Shown piece by piece: positions 9,131-18,682 of a stretch of 64,000 nt of DNA. Both the position numbers and the translations under genes were made by a program. Source of the stretch: Devosia rhodophyticola (lineage in GTDB: Bacteria > Pseudomonadota > Alphaproteobacteria > Rhizobiales > Devosiaceae); contig NZ_CP118247.1 of NCBI RefSeq assembly GCF_028816475.1, positions 3,402,001 to 3,466,000 on the forward strand, read 5' to 3'. Positions within the stretch are counted from its first letter, which is position 1. Each line of letters opens with the position of its first letter. The notes beneath the pieces are model-generated. The model saw nothing but the letters and a program-made list of their open reading frames with translations, did not search any database and had not been told where the DNA came from.

Positions 9131-10333
9131 ATGACGCAGGCATTTTTGGAGCACATTCGTGACACGCTCGAGCAGATCGAAGTGGATGGGCTGTATAAGC
9201 GCGAAAGGCTGATAGCTGGAGCGCAGGGTGCGCGCGTCAACGTGCGGCAGAATGGGCATGAGCGCTCCATGATCAACCTGTGCGCCAATAACTATCTCGG
9301 CCTTGCCGACCATCCGGATATCAAGCGTTCCGCACGGGATGCGATTGATGAATTCGGGTTCGGGATGGCCTCGGTGCGGTTCATTTGCGGTGCCCAGACG
9401 CTGCATCGTGAACTGGAGCACACCATTGCCCGCTATCTTGGCAAAGATGATGCCATTCTGTTCGCTGCCTGTTTTGATGCCAATGGCGGTGTATTCGAAA
9501 CGCTGCTTGGTCCTGAAGATGCCGTCATTTCCGACAGTCTCAACCACGCCTCGATCATTGATGGGGTGCGGCTATGCAAGGCGAAGCGTTACCGCTTTGC
9601 CAATTCAGACATGGATGGTTTGGAGGATCAGCTCAAGCAGGCGCAAGCCGACGGCGCGCGCTTTAAGCTGGTGGTGACCGACGGGGTGTTTTCCATGGAT
9701 GGTTATGTCGCCAACCTGCCCGATATCTGCGCTTTGGCGGACAAATATGGGGCGATGGTGCTGGTCGATGATTGTCATGCGACCGGTCATCTCGGCCCCG
9801 AAGGTCGCGGCACGCCTGCCCTGACAGGCGTCGGCCAGGCAGTTGACATCGTGACGGGGACGTTTGGCAAAACTTTGGGCGGCGGTATGGGTGGGTTCAT
9901 TGCGGCCGCCCAACCAGTCATCGACCTGTTGAGGCAGCGTGCTCGTCCCTATTTGTTCTCCAACAGTCTGGCCCCGACAGTCGCAGCCGGGTCGTTGAAG
10001 GCCATTGCCATTGCCGAGCAGGCCGACGATTTGCGCGAAAGACTGCAAAACCATACGCGCCGTTTCAGGGACAGTCTTGGCGAGGCTGGATTTGAGCTGT
10101 TGCCCGGCGAAACTCCTATCATTCCGGTGATGACGCATGAAGCGCCGCTGGCACAGAGGTTGGCGGCAGCGCTGGACGAACGGGGAGTCTATGTGGCCGG
10201 GTTCTTTTTCCCCGTGGTGCCGAAAGGCAAGGCGCGCATTAGAACGCAAATGTCGGCGGCCCTGTCGGAACAGGATGTGGACGACGCCATCGCTGCGTTC
10301 ATTGATGCAGGCAGGGCCACCGGCCTTATCTAA
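9131..10333 (+). CDS. kbl: 2-amino-3-ketobutyrate CoA ligase (glycine C-acetyltransferase)
   Basis: PLP enzyme that cleaves 2-amino-3-oxobutyrate with CoA to glycine and acetyl-CoA, the second step of threonine degradation. It has 400 residues. NLCANNYLGLADHP, SVRFICGAQTLHRELE, DDCHATGHLG and TGTFGKTLGGGMGG are all family motifs; the PLP lysine is about Lys247. The ATG at 9131 follows a GGAG-type ribosome site and matches the usual start; the frame is open further upstream but without conservation. tdh follows after 12 nt, so the pair forms an operon. Confidence 0.97.
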   Translation: MTQAFLEHIRDTLEQIEVDGLYKRERLIAGAQGARVNVRQNGHERSMINLCANNYLGLADHPDIKRSARDAIDEFGFGMASVRFICGAQTLHRELEHTIARYLGKDDAILFAACFDANGGVFETLLGPEDAVISDSLNHASIIDGVRLCKAKRYRFANSDMDGLEDQLKQAQADGARFKLVVTDGVFSMDGYVANLPDICALADKYGAMVLVDDCHATGHLGPEGRGTPALTGVGQAVDIVTGTFGKTLGGGMGGFIAAAQPVIDLLRQRARPYLFSNSLAPTVAAGSLKAIAIAEQADDLRERLQNHTRRFRDSLGEAGFELLPGETPIIPVMTHEAPLAQRLAAALDERGVYVAGFFFPVVPKGKARIRTQMSAALSEQDVDDAIAAFIDAGRATGLI

Positions 10334-10345
10334 GGAATTTATTGA

Positions 10346-11377
10346 ATGAAAGCGTTGAGCAAGCTCAAAGCCGAACCCGGCATCTGGATGGTGGACGCAC
10401 CGATTCCTGAAATTGGCACTGAAGACGTTCTTATCAAGGTTCACAAGACCGGTATTTGCGGCACGGATGTTCATATCTACAATTGGGATGAATGGGCGCA
10501 AAAGACAGTGCCTGTGCCGATGATTACCGGGCACGAATATGCCGGCGAGATTGTCGAAGTCGGGGCCGATGTCACCAAGCTGAAAACGGGCCAACGCGTT
10601 TCCGGCGAGGGTCATGTCGTGGGCATGAACAACCGTGCTTCGCGCGCCGGAAAATATCACCTGGACCCCGAAACCAAGGGGATTGGCGTTAATTTGCCCG
10701 GCGCCTTTGCCGAATATGTCAAAATACCGGCGTTCAACGTCATCCCTCTTCCCGATGGCATTGACGATGAAATCGGCGCCATCCTTGATCCGCTCGGCAA
10801 CGCCGTGCACACGGCGTTGGCATTTGATCTGGTTGGTGAGGATGTCATCATTACCGGCGCGGGTCCCATTGGCATCATGGCCGCAGCGGTCGCCGATCGG
10901 GCGGGTGCTCGACGCGTGGTGATTACCGATGTCAACACCGAACGCCTCAAGCTGGCAACACAGGTTGCCAAGGTTCGCACCGTCAATGTCGCGACGGAGA
11001 ACCTGCGCGAAGTGATGGCCGAAATGGGCATGAAGGAAGGGTTTGATGTCGGGCTGGAAATGAGCGGTGCGCCTGCAGCGCTTGATCAAATGATCGACCA
11101 TCTGGTCATGGGCGGTCGTATCGCCCTGTTGGGTGTACCGGCCCGCCCTTTTGTTTTTGATCTATCCAAAGTCGTCTTCCGCATGGTCAATCTCAAGGGC
11201 ATCTATGGCCGAGAAATGTTTGAGACCTGGCACAAGATGCTGGCGATGCTGGAAAGCGGGCTCGATGTGCGCAATATCATTACGCACCGTATGAACGCCG
11301 CTGATTACGCACAAGCATTCGAAATTGCCGCCAATGGACAGGCTGGCAAGATTGTTCTTGATTGGACTGACCTTTAG
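10346..11377 (+). CDS. tdh: L-threonine 3-dehydrogenase
   Basis: NAD-dependent medium-chain dehydrogenase oxidising threonine to 2-amino-3-oxobutyrate for Kbl. It has 343 residues. Catalytic zinc ligands are visible at Cys38 (GICGTD) and His63-Glu64 (GHEYAG); the Rossmann loop is [11 protein letters not shown]. The segment that holds four structural zinc cysteines in E. coli Tdh is present but reads G93, N96, S99 and D107 at those positions, so the structural zinc is lost. The specificity is supported by the adjacent kbl. Confidence 0.95.
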   Translation: MKALSKLKAEPGIWMVDAPIPEIGTEDVLIKVHKTGICGTDVHIYNWDEWAQKTVPVPMITGHEYAGEIVEVGADVTKLKTGQRVSGEGHVVGMNNRASRAGKYHLDPETKGIGVNLPGAFAEYVKIPAFNVIPLPDGIDDEIGAILDPLGNAVHTALAFDLVGEDVIITGAGPIGIMAAAVADRAGARRVVITDVNTERLKLATQVAKVRTVNVATENLREVMAEMGMKEGFDVGLEMSGAPAALDQMIDHLVMGGRIALLGVPARPFVFDLSKVVFRMVNLKGIYGREMFETWHKMLAMLESGLDVRNIITHRMNAADYAQAFEIAANGQAGKIVLDWTDL

Positions 11378-11399
11378 GCCGGGGTGATCAGCCGAGGGG

Positions 11400-12443
11400 C
11401 TAGATTATTTCATCCTCGTCAAATAGGGGATCAGCATCAAGCTGGGCCGCTACGCTTTCGATTGTTGCCTGCGGGTCGAGGTCTCGTTCGACGGCGGCGA
11501 TGTGGAACATGCCGTCGCCTTCATTGGCGATGGGCAGATTGGTTCGCCCGATGATCAGCCCGCTGGTGGGGGCCAGAAGTTCGCTTTCGACTTCGCCGAA
11601 AGGATCAGCGATCATGCCCAGCAAATCGCCTTCTGCCACTTCTTCGCCAATTGTCTTGAAGGTTCGCAACAGGCCGCCCGCTGGTGCCCTCACCCAGGTG
11701 CTTGAACGGGACAGGATCGGTGGGTGGCGCAGCTTTGGAATGCTTTTGGCCGAAATCATGTCCAGCTGGTGCAACACCCGCAGAATGCCCGATAGGCCAA
11801 CGCGGACACCCAACTCATCGAACCGAAGCCCCTCGCCTGCTTCGTAGAGCAGAATATCCACGCCTTCTTCGGCGGCCGAGGCGCGCAGCGAGCCTTCGCG
11901 CAGTTTGGACGTCAAAATCAACGGAGCGCCAAATGACTGAGCCAATGAAATTGCTCTGGGACTGCCCGGTGAAATCCGAATTTGCGGCAGGTTGGTGCGG
12001 TGGATCGCCGCCGAATGCAGGTCGATGCCGACGTCGCTGCGTTTGACGATCTGATTAAGAAACAGATCGGCCAAGCGCCCCGCCAACGATCCCTGCGCAC
12101 TGCCTGGGAAAGAGCGATTAAGATCGCGACGGTCGGGCAGATAGCGCGAATGGTTCATGAAACCGAAAGCATTGACGATCGGCACGGCCAACAAAGTGCC
12201 CTTGAGCCGATCGAGATTGGGCACGCGCAGCAACCGCCGCACGATTTCCACGCCAATGACCTCGTCACCGTGGATCGCAGCGCTGACAAAGACGGTTGGC
12301 CCCGGCAACCTGCCGTGCACAACGTGCACGGACATGGTCACCGGGGTATGATCGGACAATACACTGACTGGCAGGTTCACGGTTGATCGTGAACCCGGCG
12401 CAATCCGGCTGGATCCCAGCTCGAAGGCTTTGCGGGCGACCAC
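11400..12443 (-). CDS. Succinylglutamate desuccinylase/aspartoacylase-family zinc hydrolase
   Basis: A 347-residue protein of the AstE/AspA branch of M14-like metallopeptidases. Zinc ligands are visible in IHGDEVIG (His, Glu) and DLHS (His); RDLNRSFPG carries the substrate-binding Arg/Asn pair. A beta-rich C-terminal domain with a lipoyl-like look (PAGGLLRTFKTIGEEVAEGD) follows. It starts with GTG overlapping the rimK stop by one base, so it is translationally coupled to rimK. It lies with RimK and a RimB-like protease rather than with arginine-catabolism genes, so a role in trimming glutamate tails or peptides is possible. The substrate is not shown by the sequence. Confidence 0.85.
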   Translation of the reverse strand: MVARKAFELGSSRIAPGSRSTVNLPVSVLSDHTPVTMSVHVVHGRLPGPTVFVSAAIHGDEVIGVEIVRRLLRVPNLDRLKGTLLAVPIVNAFGFMNHSRYLPDRRDLNRSFPGSAQGSLAGRLADLFLNQIVKRSDVGIDLHSAAIHRTNLPQIRISPGSPRAISLAQSFGAPLILTSKLREGSLRASAAEEGVDILLYEAGEGLRFDELGVRVGLSGILRVLHQLDMISAKSIPKLRHPPILSRSSTWVRAPAGGLLRTFKTIGEEVAEGDLLGMIADPFGEVESELLAPTSGLIIGRTNLPIANEGDGMFHIAAVERDLDPQATIESVAAQLDADPLFDEDEII

Positions 12444-13348
12444 TAGCCCTTACCACGCGTCTTGGTTTGATTGGGACGGGCGCTGTGGACCAGAAAATCA
12501 ATGATCTTGCTGGCAATATCGATGCCAGTTGCCTTTTCAACGCCTTCCAGACCGGGCGAGGAATTAACCTCCATCACCACGGGTCCGTGGTTGGCGCGCA
12601 GCATGTCGACGCCGCAGACGTTCAGCCCCATGGCCTTGGCCGCGCGAATGGCGGTGGAGCGTTCTTCAGGCGAAATCTTGATCGGTTGCGCGCTGCCGCC
12701 ACGATGCAGATTGGAGCGGAACTCGCCCTCGGCGCCTTTTCGCTGCATGGCAGCGATGACCTTGCCGCCAACCACAAGCGCCCGAATGTCGGTGCCGCCG
12801 GCTTCCTTGATAAATTCCTGCACCAGAATGTTGACGCCGGCACCACGAAACGCCTCAACCACTGACTTTGCCGAGCGTTCGGTATCGGCCAGCACCACAC
12901 CGATGCCCTGCGTACCTTCAAGCAGCTTGATCACCAATGGCGCGCCGCCGGCAAGTTTCAGCACTTCTTCGGTTTGCTTTGGATCGTGGGCAAAAGTGGT
13001 GACCGGCAGGCCAATGCCGTCGCGGGCCAACAATTGCATCGAACGCAATTTGTCGCGCGACCGGCCAATCGCTACCGATTCGTTGAGTGGGAACACGCCC
13101 ATCATCTCGAACTGGCGCAGTACGGCCAGACCATAAAAGGTCACGGAGGCACCGATACGTGGAATAACCGCGTCGTAAAATGGCAATTTTTCGCCGTTGT
13201 AATAGACCTCGGGTCGGCGCGAGGCGATGTTCATGTAACAGCGCAGCGTATTAATGATATCAAGTTCGTGCCCACGCTCTTCAGCGGCCTCTTTCAGGCG
13301 CTTGTGCGAATATAGTTCAGCGTTTCTCGCCAGCATTGCTATTTTCAT
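12443..13348 (-). CDS. rimK: RimK-type ATP-grasp ligase (ribosomal protein S6 glutamyl ligase)
   Basis: The family adds glutamate residues to the C-terminus of ribosomal protein S6 using ATP. It has 301 residues, like E. coli RimK. The start [15 protein letters not shown] is preceded by GGAG; upstream reading to 13444 is not conserved. ATP-grasp parts are visible: [52 protein letters not shown], and the metal-binding [15 protein letters not shown] end. It is the third gene of a minus-strand operon, between a RimB-like protease and an AstE-like hydrolase. Confidence 0.93.
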   Translation of the reverse strand: MKIAMLARNAELYSHKRLKEAAEERGHELDIINTLRCYMNIASRRPEVYYNGEKLPFYDAVIPRIGASVTFYGLAVLRQFEMMGVFPLNESVAIGRSRDKLRSMQLLARDGIGLPVTTFAHDPKQTEEVLKLAGGAPLVIKLLEGTQGIGVVLADTERSAKSVVEAFRGAGVNILVQEFIKEAGGTDIRALVVGGKVIAAMQRKGAEGEFRSNLHRGGSAQPIKISPEERSTAIRAAKAMGLNVCGVDMLRANHGPVVMEVNSSPGLEGVEKATGIDIASKIIDFLVHSARPNQTKTRGKG

Positions 13349-13412
13349 CGTGGTCTCCTCTCTTCGGAGTGGCCGGGTTTCGGCAGATTTGCCAGATATC
13401 TGGCGCGCGTCG

Positions 13413-13877
13413 TTAGGACGCCTTTGCTTGATCCCCGGACGCAATCGCGTCGCTCGCGAGGAACGAACGTCCCGGATTGATCAACAGATTGCGGCGGCGG
13501 ATTGCCGTTCTTCCCAGGATGAGATCGAACGACATGGCCCCCCTGTCGGCCAGTGACAATTCGATTGGCCAGCTTCGGCCTGCCAGCATCATCGAGGTCT
13601 GGATGATGAAGCGCATCTCGGTTTTGCCGCCGGTGTTTTTGATCGACCGTGTGTCGAGCAATGGCGCAGTGCAGAGTTGTTCATGACCCGCACCCGGCAC
13701 GATAAATTCAACGAACTCATCGCCAAGGTGCCGGATCACCTTCACATTGCTGGCGTGCAATGCCGAGGTGCGGGCGCCGGTATCAATTTTGGCGGTGATC
13801 CGATCCAGCCCCAATTGCGGCAGGGACACCCACTCCCGCCAGCCGATCGTGATCGTCGCGCGCGGCGCTTTGCTCAT
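13413..13877 (-). CDS. RimB-like retropepsin-type protease ("ATP-dependent zinc protease" family)
   Basis: A 154-residue protein of the COG4067-type family often annotated as ATP-dependent zinc protease and linked to RimK. The motif [14 protein letters not shown] puts an aspartic-protease-like DTGA at residues 32-35. [20 protein letters not shown] near the C-terminus is the family's second signature. From memory, RimB of the Pseudomonas rimABK operon, which works against RimK on S6, is of this type; that link is established knowledge by recall, not seen here. It begins directly after the upstream 92-aa gene and lies 64 nt before rimK. Confidence 0.87.
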   Translation of the reverse strand: MSKAPRATITIGWREWVSLPQLGLDRITAKIDTGARTSALHASNVKVIRHLGDEFVEFIVPGAGHEQLCTAPLLDTRSIKNTGGKTEMRFIIQTSMMLAGRSWPIELSLADRGAMSFDLILGRTAIRRRNLLINPGRSFLASDAIASGDQAKAS

Positions 13878-14156
13878 CTAATCCGCCACATCGTCGTTGG
13901 CACGACGATAGTTGGTAAATGTGTTGGCGCTGAGCACCACGAAAAAACTATCCATATCGATCAAGACATATCCCCGTTCCAGCATGGCCCTTGTCAACGT
14001 GACGATGTCCGCCTCGTAGAGGCGTTTTTTGCCTGTCATGGCACGCACCAGCTTAGCGGCAATTCGGTAGCGCCCCGATGGTTTGCCGCCGAAGGTTTCG
14101 CCATAAAGTTCACAGAGCCGGTCGGCGGCTTCTTCAATCAATGCTTCGATCATCAT
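13878..14156 (-). CDS. Small conserved-looking protein heading the rim operon
   Basis: A 92-residue protein whose function I do not recognise. It is mostly helical by composition, rich in Ala, Glu and Arg, with no membrane segment or signal. It has two adjacent possible ATGs (14156 and 14153). Its stop codon touches the start of the RimB-like gene with no gap, which argues for a real, co-translated gene. Its position, first in an operon with RimB- and RimK-like genes, resembles rimA of Pseudomonas, but I see no sequence evidence for that identity. Confidence 0.65.
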   Translation of the reverse strand: MMIEALIEEAADRLCELYGETFGGKPSGRYRIAAKLVRAMTGKKRLYEADIVTLTRAMLERGYVLIDMDSFFVVLSANTFTNYRRANDDVAD

Positions 14157-14255
14157 GGCTCGTTCATATCAGGCAATATATTTTTGTCTATAGATAAATT
14201 ATTTTTGTCTTTTGGCGATTCCTCTGTTATCCGAGTTGAGAAAGAGGAATTCGCC

Positions 14256-15617
14256 ATGATCAATGAACAAGACGAATTGACCGTCACAGAGCGCATTCGA
14301 ATCTGTCTGGCCGAAGCTGACGCAAAAGCGCTGGAAGTGCTGCTGGATCCGCTAACGCTGAGTGACACGTTGCGCGAAATTCTGCTGCTGGCGCCCGAAG
14401 AACGTTCGGCGCTGTTGTCGCTGTTGCCCGCCGATCTGTCGGCCGAGATCATTGAGGAAGCGCCGCATGAATTGGCTGCGGAGCTGGTCGAGGCGCTGGC
14501 CGCACCAAGTGCTGCGGCCATTTTCGATGAACTCGATTCGGACACGCAGGCCGACGTTATCGGCGAGATGGATGATGAGGACGCAGAAGCCATTCTGGCC
14601 GAAATGGACGAGGACGATGCCGCCGATGTTCGACGGCTGGCGGCCTATGACGAAGACACGGCTGGCGGGCTGATGTTTGCCGAAGCGTTCACCTTCGCCA
14701 AGACCGACACCGTTGGTCTGGTTTTGCGCCGTTTCGCCAGTGATGATGATGATTTTGAGCGTTACCGGGGTCAGCATCCTTATATTCTGGACGAGGGTGG
14801 CCGCCCCGTCGGCGTTGTGTCGCTGCGGGGGCTATTGACGGCCAAGCGCAGCGCAAGCCTGACTGACATCATGGTTCAGCCGCTCACAGTCAGCGTTGAT
14901 ACCCCACTGGACGCGCTGCGTGATGTTTTTGACCTCCACCCATTTCTGGGATTGCCGGTCGTTGAGGCTGATGGGACGCTGGCGGGGGTTCTGTCGCGTT
15001 CGGCAGTTGATACGGCGGTGTTGGAGCGGTCGGAATCGGCCAACCTAAAGATGCAGGGTCTGGTGGGCGACGAGGTTCGCTCCATGCCACTCTGGTTGCG
15101 CTCGCGGCGGCGGTTGGCGTGGCTGTCGGCCAATATTGTGCTCAATATTATCGCGGCGAGTGTGATCTCGGCTTATGAGGGTACATTGGCGGCGGTTATC
15201 GCCATTGCGGTGTTCCTGCCGATGGTTTCGGACATGAGCGGTTGCTCGGGCAATCAGGCCGTCGCCGTGTCGATGCGCGAATTGTCATTGGGACTGGTAC
15301 GTCCGCAAGACCTGTTTCGGGTCTGGCGGAAGGAAGTTTTGGTCGGGCTGATTAATGGCCTTGTGCTCGGCACGCTGATTGCGCTGGTTGCCTGGGTGTG
15401 GAAAGGCAATTTCATGCTGGGGGCGGTTATCGGGACGGCGCTGGCGCTCAATACGGTCATCGCGGTGTCGATTGGCGGCGTTGTTCCGCTGTTGCTCAAG
15501 CGGACAGGACAAGACCCCGCCGTGGCCAGCGGGCCATTGCTGACCACGATCACCGATATGGCCGGGTTCTTTCTGGTGCTCAGCCTGGCAGCTCTGGCGA
15601 TGCCCTATCTGGTCTAG
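14256..15617 (+). CDS. mgtE: MgtE-type magnesium transporter
   Basis: A 453-residue Mg2+ channel. The acidic N-terminal MgtE domain (to about residue 130) is followed by a CBS pair (about 130-260) and a five-helix membrane domain containing PMVSDMSGCSGNQA, the conserved pore-family motif. The ATG at 14256 follows GAGAAAGAGGA and lies just after an AT-rich divergent promoter region shared with the rim operon; the open frame further upstream runs antisense to the rim genes and is not real. Its stop overlaps the nagA stop (convergent). Confidence 0.95.
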   Translation: MINEQDELTVTERIRICLAEADAKALEVLLDPLTLSDTLREILLLAPEERSALLSLLPADLSAEIIEEAPHELAAELVEALAAPSAAAIFDELDSDTQADVIGEMDDEDAEAILAEMDEDDAADVRRLAAYDEDTAGGLMFAEAFTFAKTDTVGLVLRRFASDDDDFERYRGQHPYILDEGGRPVGVVSLRGLLTAKRSASLTDIMVQPLTVSVDTPLDALRDVFDLHPFLGLPVVEADGTLAGVLSRSAVDTAVLERSESANLKMQGLVGDEVRSMPLWLRSRRRLAWLSANIVLNIIAASVISAYEGTLAAVIAIAVFLPMVSDMSGCSGNQAVAVSMRELSLGLVRPQDLFRVWRKEVLVGLINGLVLGTLIALVAWVWKGNFMLGAVIGTALALNTVIAVSIGGVVPLLLKRTGQDPAVASGPLLTTITDMAGFFLVLSLAALAMPYLV

Positions 15618-16780
15618 CTGGGGGCGGTGAAAACAGTTTTCCCATCAATCCATGTCGAGCGAACCGCATGATCCTCGCTGAGGTGGACGAAATTGGCGAT
15701 CGCGCCGGGTTGGAGATGGCCGAATCTTTGCTCGATCCTGATGGCCTGGGCGGGGTAAAGCGTTGCCATGCGCAGCGCCTCCTCGAATGACAGACCGATG
15801 GTGCGATGCATGAACGTTATGGCGTCAATCATGGTCAGGTCGGCGCCCGCCAATGTGCCGTCGGCCAGCCGCAGTGCGCCATCGGTGCGGGTGATCAATC
15901 GACCGTTGAGGGTGAAGCTTTTGTCTGCCACGCCCGTCAACGACATGGCATCGGTCACCAGAAAGATGCGGCCGGGTCCGCGCTTGGCTCGCAGGGCGAT
16001 ACCAATGCTGTCGGCATCGACGTGAATACCGTCGGCGATCAACCCTGCGTACAAGGCGCCGTTACTCAGTACCGCCCCGACGAGGCCGGGTTCACGATTG
16101 CCCATCTGGCTCATGGCGTTGAACAGGTGGGTTGCCATTCTGGCACCGGCGTCAACCGCCGCATTGACCTGATCGCGCCGCGCCTCGGAGTGGCCGATGC
16201 TGACGATGGCACCGTTCCCAACGATGGTCTTGATCTGATCGGACGGCACGGTTTCGGCGGCAAAAGTCAGCAAAAGGTTGGGGAGCGCTGCGCTTGCCCT
16301 CGCAAAGCGGTCAATATCGGCTTGTTCCACCGGCCTGATTAAATCCGGGTCATGTGCGCCCTTGCGCGCAACTGACAGATGCGGCCCTTCAAGATGCAGG
16401 CCGAGAAATCCGGGAACGTTGGCGGCATAGGCGGCGATGCCTGCGTTGATTGCCTTGTCGGTAATTGCCGGGGTGTCGGTTATCAGGGTTGGTAGCAAGG
16501 CGCAGGTACCGAACTGGGCATGAGCATTGCAGATGGTGCGGATGCCATCGAGTGTTGGGACATCATTGAGCAAAGCACCGCCACCGCCATTGACCTGAAG
16601 ATCAATGAAACCTGGCACCAGCAGGCCGCCGTCCAATAGGTCCTGCTGTTCGGTTCCGGCGAGTTGATCAACTGGCAGAATGGCGGAAACGACACCGTTT
16701 TCAATCACTAGCGCCGACTGGTCGTGCCAGTCGTGGCCATCGAAAATCCGGGTACCGGTGATGGCGGTCGTCGTGCTCAT
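15614..16780 (-). CDS. nagA: N-acetylglucosamine-6-phosphate deacetylase
   Basis: Amidohydrolase removing acetate from GlcNAc-6-P. It has 388 residues. Metal and active-site motifs are visible: PGFIDLQVNG, GLHLEGPH, SIGHSEA, THLFNAM, and the catalytic Asp in VTDAMSLTG. The start overlaps the stop of the SIS gene (ATG/TGA). It is the last gene of gntR-SIS-nagA and converges on mgtE. The set encodes the lower GlcNAc pathway; no GlcNAc kinase gene is in the window. Confidence 0.95.
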   Translation of the reverse strand: MSTTTAITGTRIFDGHDWHDQSALVIENGVVSAILPVDQLAGTEQQDLLDGGLLVPGFIDLQVNGGGGALLNDVPTLDGIRTICNAHAQFGTCALLPTLITDTPAITDKAINAGIAAYAANVPGFLGLHLEGPHLSVARKGAHDPDLIRPVEQADIDRFARASAALPNLLLTFAAETVPSDQIKTIVGNGAIVSIGHSEARRDQVNAAVDAGARMATHLFNAMSQMGNREPGLVGAVLSNGALYAGLIADGIHVDADSIGIALRAKRGPGRIFLVTDAMSLTGVADKSFTLNGRLITRTDGALRLADGTLAGADLTMIDAITFMHRTIGLSFEEALRMATLYPAQAIRIEQRFGHLQPGAIANFVHLSEDHAVRSTWIDGKTVFTAPS

Positions 16781-17823
16781 AGAGTTTCAGTCACTTTCTT
16801 GAGCAACGGCGGTGCGTCGGGATTGAGGCCGCGATGTCGCGCCAGTGCTTCGACAAATCCATAAAATGACACGATCAGCGCCAACGGGTCGGTCAATGGG
16901 TGTCCGGTCGCCGCGAATGGGAGCTTGTGGGCGCTGCCCTGCCTATCCGAGGTGACAAAGGCCAAGGCGCCCTGCCCGGCCAGTTTATGCGCCATGTCGG
17001 CGACCGATGCTTCGGCGGCGTCGCGCGCGGCCAATGCGAGAACGGGATAGCCTTGGCCGACGATAGACACCGGCCCGTGCATGACCTCGGCGGCGCTAAA
17101 GGCTTCGCCCTGAATGCCGCAGGTTTCCTTGAATTTTAACGCAGCCTCATTGGCTATTGCCCAGCCAGGTCCACGTCCCAGGACGTAAAGTGCATTTTGG
17201 CCGTCCAAGGCCTCGATCATTTCGGACCAGTCGCAAGCAACGGCACGGGAAAGGCTCTCAGGCAAATGGGCAACGGCATTGTCCAAAGACTGGTCGCCAC
17301 TCCACTTTGCCAGTAGCGCCAGACCGGCAACAATCGAAGTTGCGAATGTCTTGGTGGCGGCAACGCTTTTTTCAGCGCCAGCGTGCAGATCAATGGTGAA
17401 ATCGGAAACCTGGGATAGCGGTGATCCAGCCGTGTTGGTGATGGCAATCGAGGTCGCGCCGCTCTTGCTGGCCGATTGGGCCATGCCGACAATGTCGGGG
17501 CTTTTGCCTGACTGAGATATGGCGATTGAGGCACAACGGTCAAGCTTGAGGCTGCGCCCATAGATCGAGGCGACAGAGGGGCCAATCGAAGCGACGGGCA
17601 GCCCCAAGGTCAACTCGATGGCATATTTGAGATAGCTGCACGCGTGATCGGAAGATCCACGCGCGATGGTTGCGACCATCACCGGGTTCTGTTCACGTAA
17701 ACGCGCCGCAGCGTCGGCGACACTGTTCGCGCTTTCGTTTAAGAAATTAGCGACAACATCAGGAATTTGCTCGATTTCCCGACGCATATCTGTTTGGGAG
17801 GAGGATAGGGGTTGTGGACTCAA
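16777..17823 (-). CDS. Double-SIS glucosamine-6-phosphate deaminase/isomerase (NagB-II type)
   Basis: A 348-residue protein with two SIS domains, homologous to the isomerase half of GlmS but without the glutaminase domain. Sugar-phosphate motifs are ARGSSDHAC, SQSGKSPD, the EKSVAATKTF segment, LGRGPG and the ALKFKET segment. In the nagA context it most likely converts GlcN-6-P to fructose-6-P and ammonia. The start is probably TTG at 17823: it overlaps the gntR stop (TTGA) and has CTGGAGG nine bases upstream. An ATG at 17787 is possible but lacks a ribosome site. Confidence 0.9.
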   Translation of the reverse strand: MSPQPLSSSQTDMRREIEQIPDVVANFLNESANSVADAAARLREQNPVMVATIARGSSDHACSYLKYAIELTLGLPVASIGPSVASIYGRSLKLDRCASIAISQSGKSPDIVGMAQSASKSGATSIAITNTAGSPLSQVSDFTIDLHAGAEKSVAATKTFATSIVAGLALLAKWSGDQSLDNAVAHLPESLSRAVACDWSEMIEALDGQNALYVLGRGPGWAIANEAALKFKETCGIQGEAFSAAEVMHGPVSIVGQGYPVLALAARDAAEASVADMAHKLAGQGALAFVTSDRQGSAHKLPFAATGHPLTDPLALIVSFYGFVEALARHRGLNPDAPPLLKKVTETL

Positions 17824-18608
17824 AGCTTTGGGCCTCCAGGGGTTGGATTGTCGCCAAGTCGCAGTTCGGCAACAAAATCATAGGTATCGCCACGATAGAT
17901 CGAGCGGGTAAATTCGATGACGCGACCGGACGGCAGGTATGATGTGCGCTCAATGTTGAGGCTGGCTGACCCCACCGGCACGTCGAGCAATTTTGCGTCG
18001 TCTGCATTGAGGTTTTCGGCGCGAATACGCTGGATGGCGCGCGTGGGGCGATTGCCGCTCTTGTCCAGGTGTTTATAGAGGCTGTCGCCAATCTCCATTG
18101 GATCGGCCAAAATCTGGGCCGACAAAGATGCTCGTTCGATGGCCAGGGGTGCATCGCCGGTCAGACGAAGTCGGGCAATTCGGGCCACACGCTCGCCGGA
18201 TGAAAGCCCCAACACAACCGTTTCTTCGGGAGACGGCTGATACAGCCCCCGGTCCAGCCATTCAGCCCGTACCTGCATTCCGCGTCGCGCCATATCATCG
18301 GTGAAGGAGGTCAATTGGGACAGCGACTGTTCAACGCGCTGGGTGCGTGGGGCCACAAAGGTGCCAGACCCGTGGCGCTGCAACAGCACGCCTTCCTTGA
18401 CCAGTTGCAAAACGGCCTTGCGCACTGTGACGCGTGAGACGTCGACCTTTTGCGCCAGATCGCGTTCAGACGGCAGGGCATCGCCGGGATTGATCGTGCC
18501 TGAGGCTATCGCATCTTCGATCCAACGTTTCAGCTGTAGATACAAGGGGCCGCCGCTGGGCAGGACAACGGCCTGGTCGGGCAGAAACAATTCCGATAAT
18601 TCAGCCAC
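17820..18608 (-). CDS. GntR/HutC-family regulator, likely of amino-sugar genes (NagR-like)
   Basis: A winged-helix repressor of about 262 residues with a UTRA effector domain. The DNA-binding part has SGTINPGDALPSERDL and SRVTVRKAVLQL; QRHGSGTFV closes the wing. The UTRA domain fills the rest, ending with the typical FTRSIYRGDTYDFV. I chose GTG at 18608 because AGAGGAG lies five bases upstream; the GTG at 18614 would overlap that site. It is co-transcribed with the SIS and nagA genes, so its likely effector is a phosphorylated amino sugar. Candidate operator repeats lie upstream at 18683-18702. Confidence 0.9.
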   Translation of the reverse strand: MAELSELFLPDQAVVLPSGGPLYLQLKRWIEDAIASGTINPGDALPSERDLAQKVDVSRVTVRKAVLQLVKEGVLLQRHGSGTFVAPRTQRVEQSLSQLTSFTDDMARRGMQVRAEWLDRGLYQPSPEETVVLGLSSGERVARIARLRLTGDAPLAIERASLSAQILADPMEIGDSLYKHLDKSGNRPTRAIQRIRAENLNADDAKLLDVPVGSASLNIERTSYLPSGRVIEFTRSIYRGDTYDFVAELRLGDNPTPGGPKL

Positions 18609-18682
18609 GATCACTCCTCTGCGCTATCCGCTAACCGGCAAAGTCACACTGCGAACCCCGTGACGTCGTCGTCCGTCAACAC

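Noticed and set aside
9605..11101. 498-codon open frame on the minus strand over kbl-tdh
   Set aside because: It is antisense to two strongly conserved genes, its translation is rich in His, Asn and Arg with no recognisable motif, and it spans their junction.
14157..14255. Magnesium riboswitch before mgtE
   Set aside because: The region is only about 100 nt, AT-rich, with a twice-occurring ATTTTTGTCT but no structured aptamer I can recognise.
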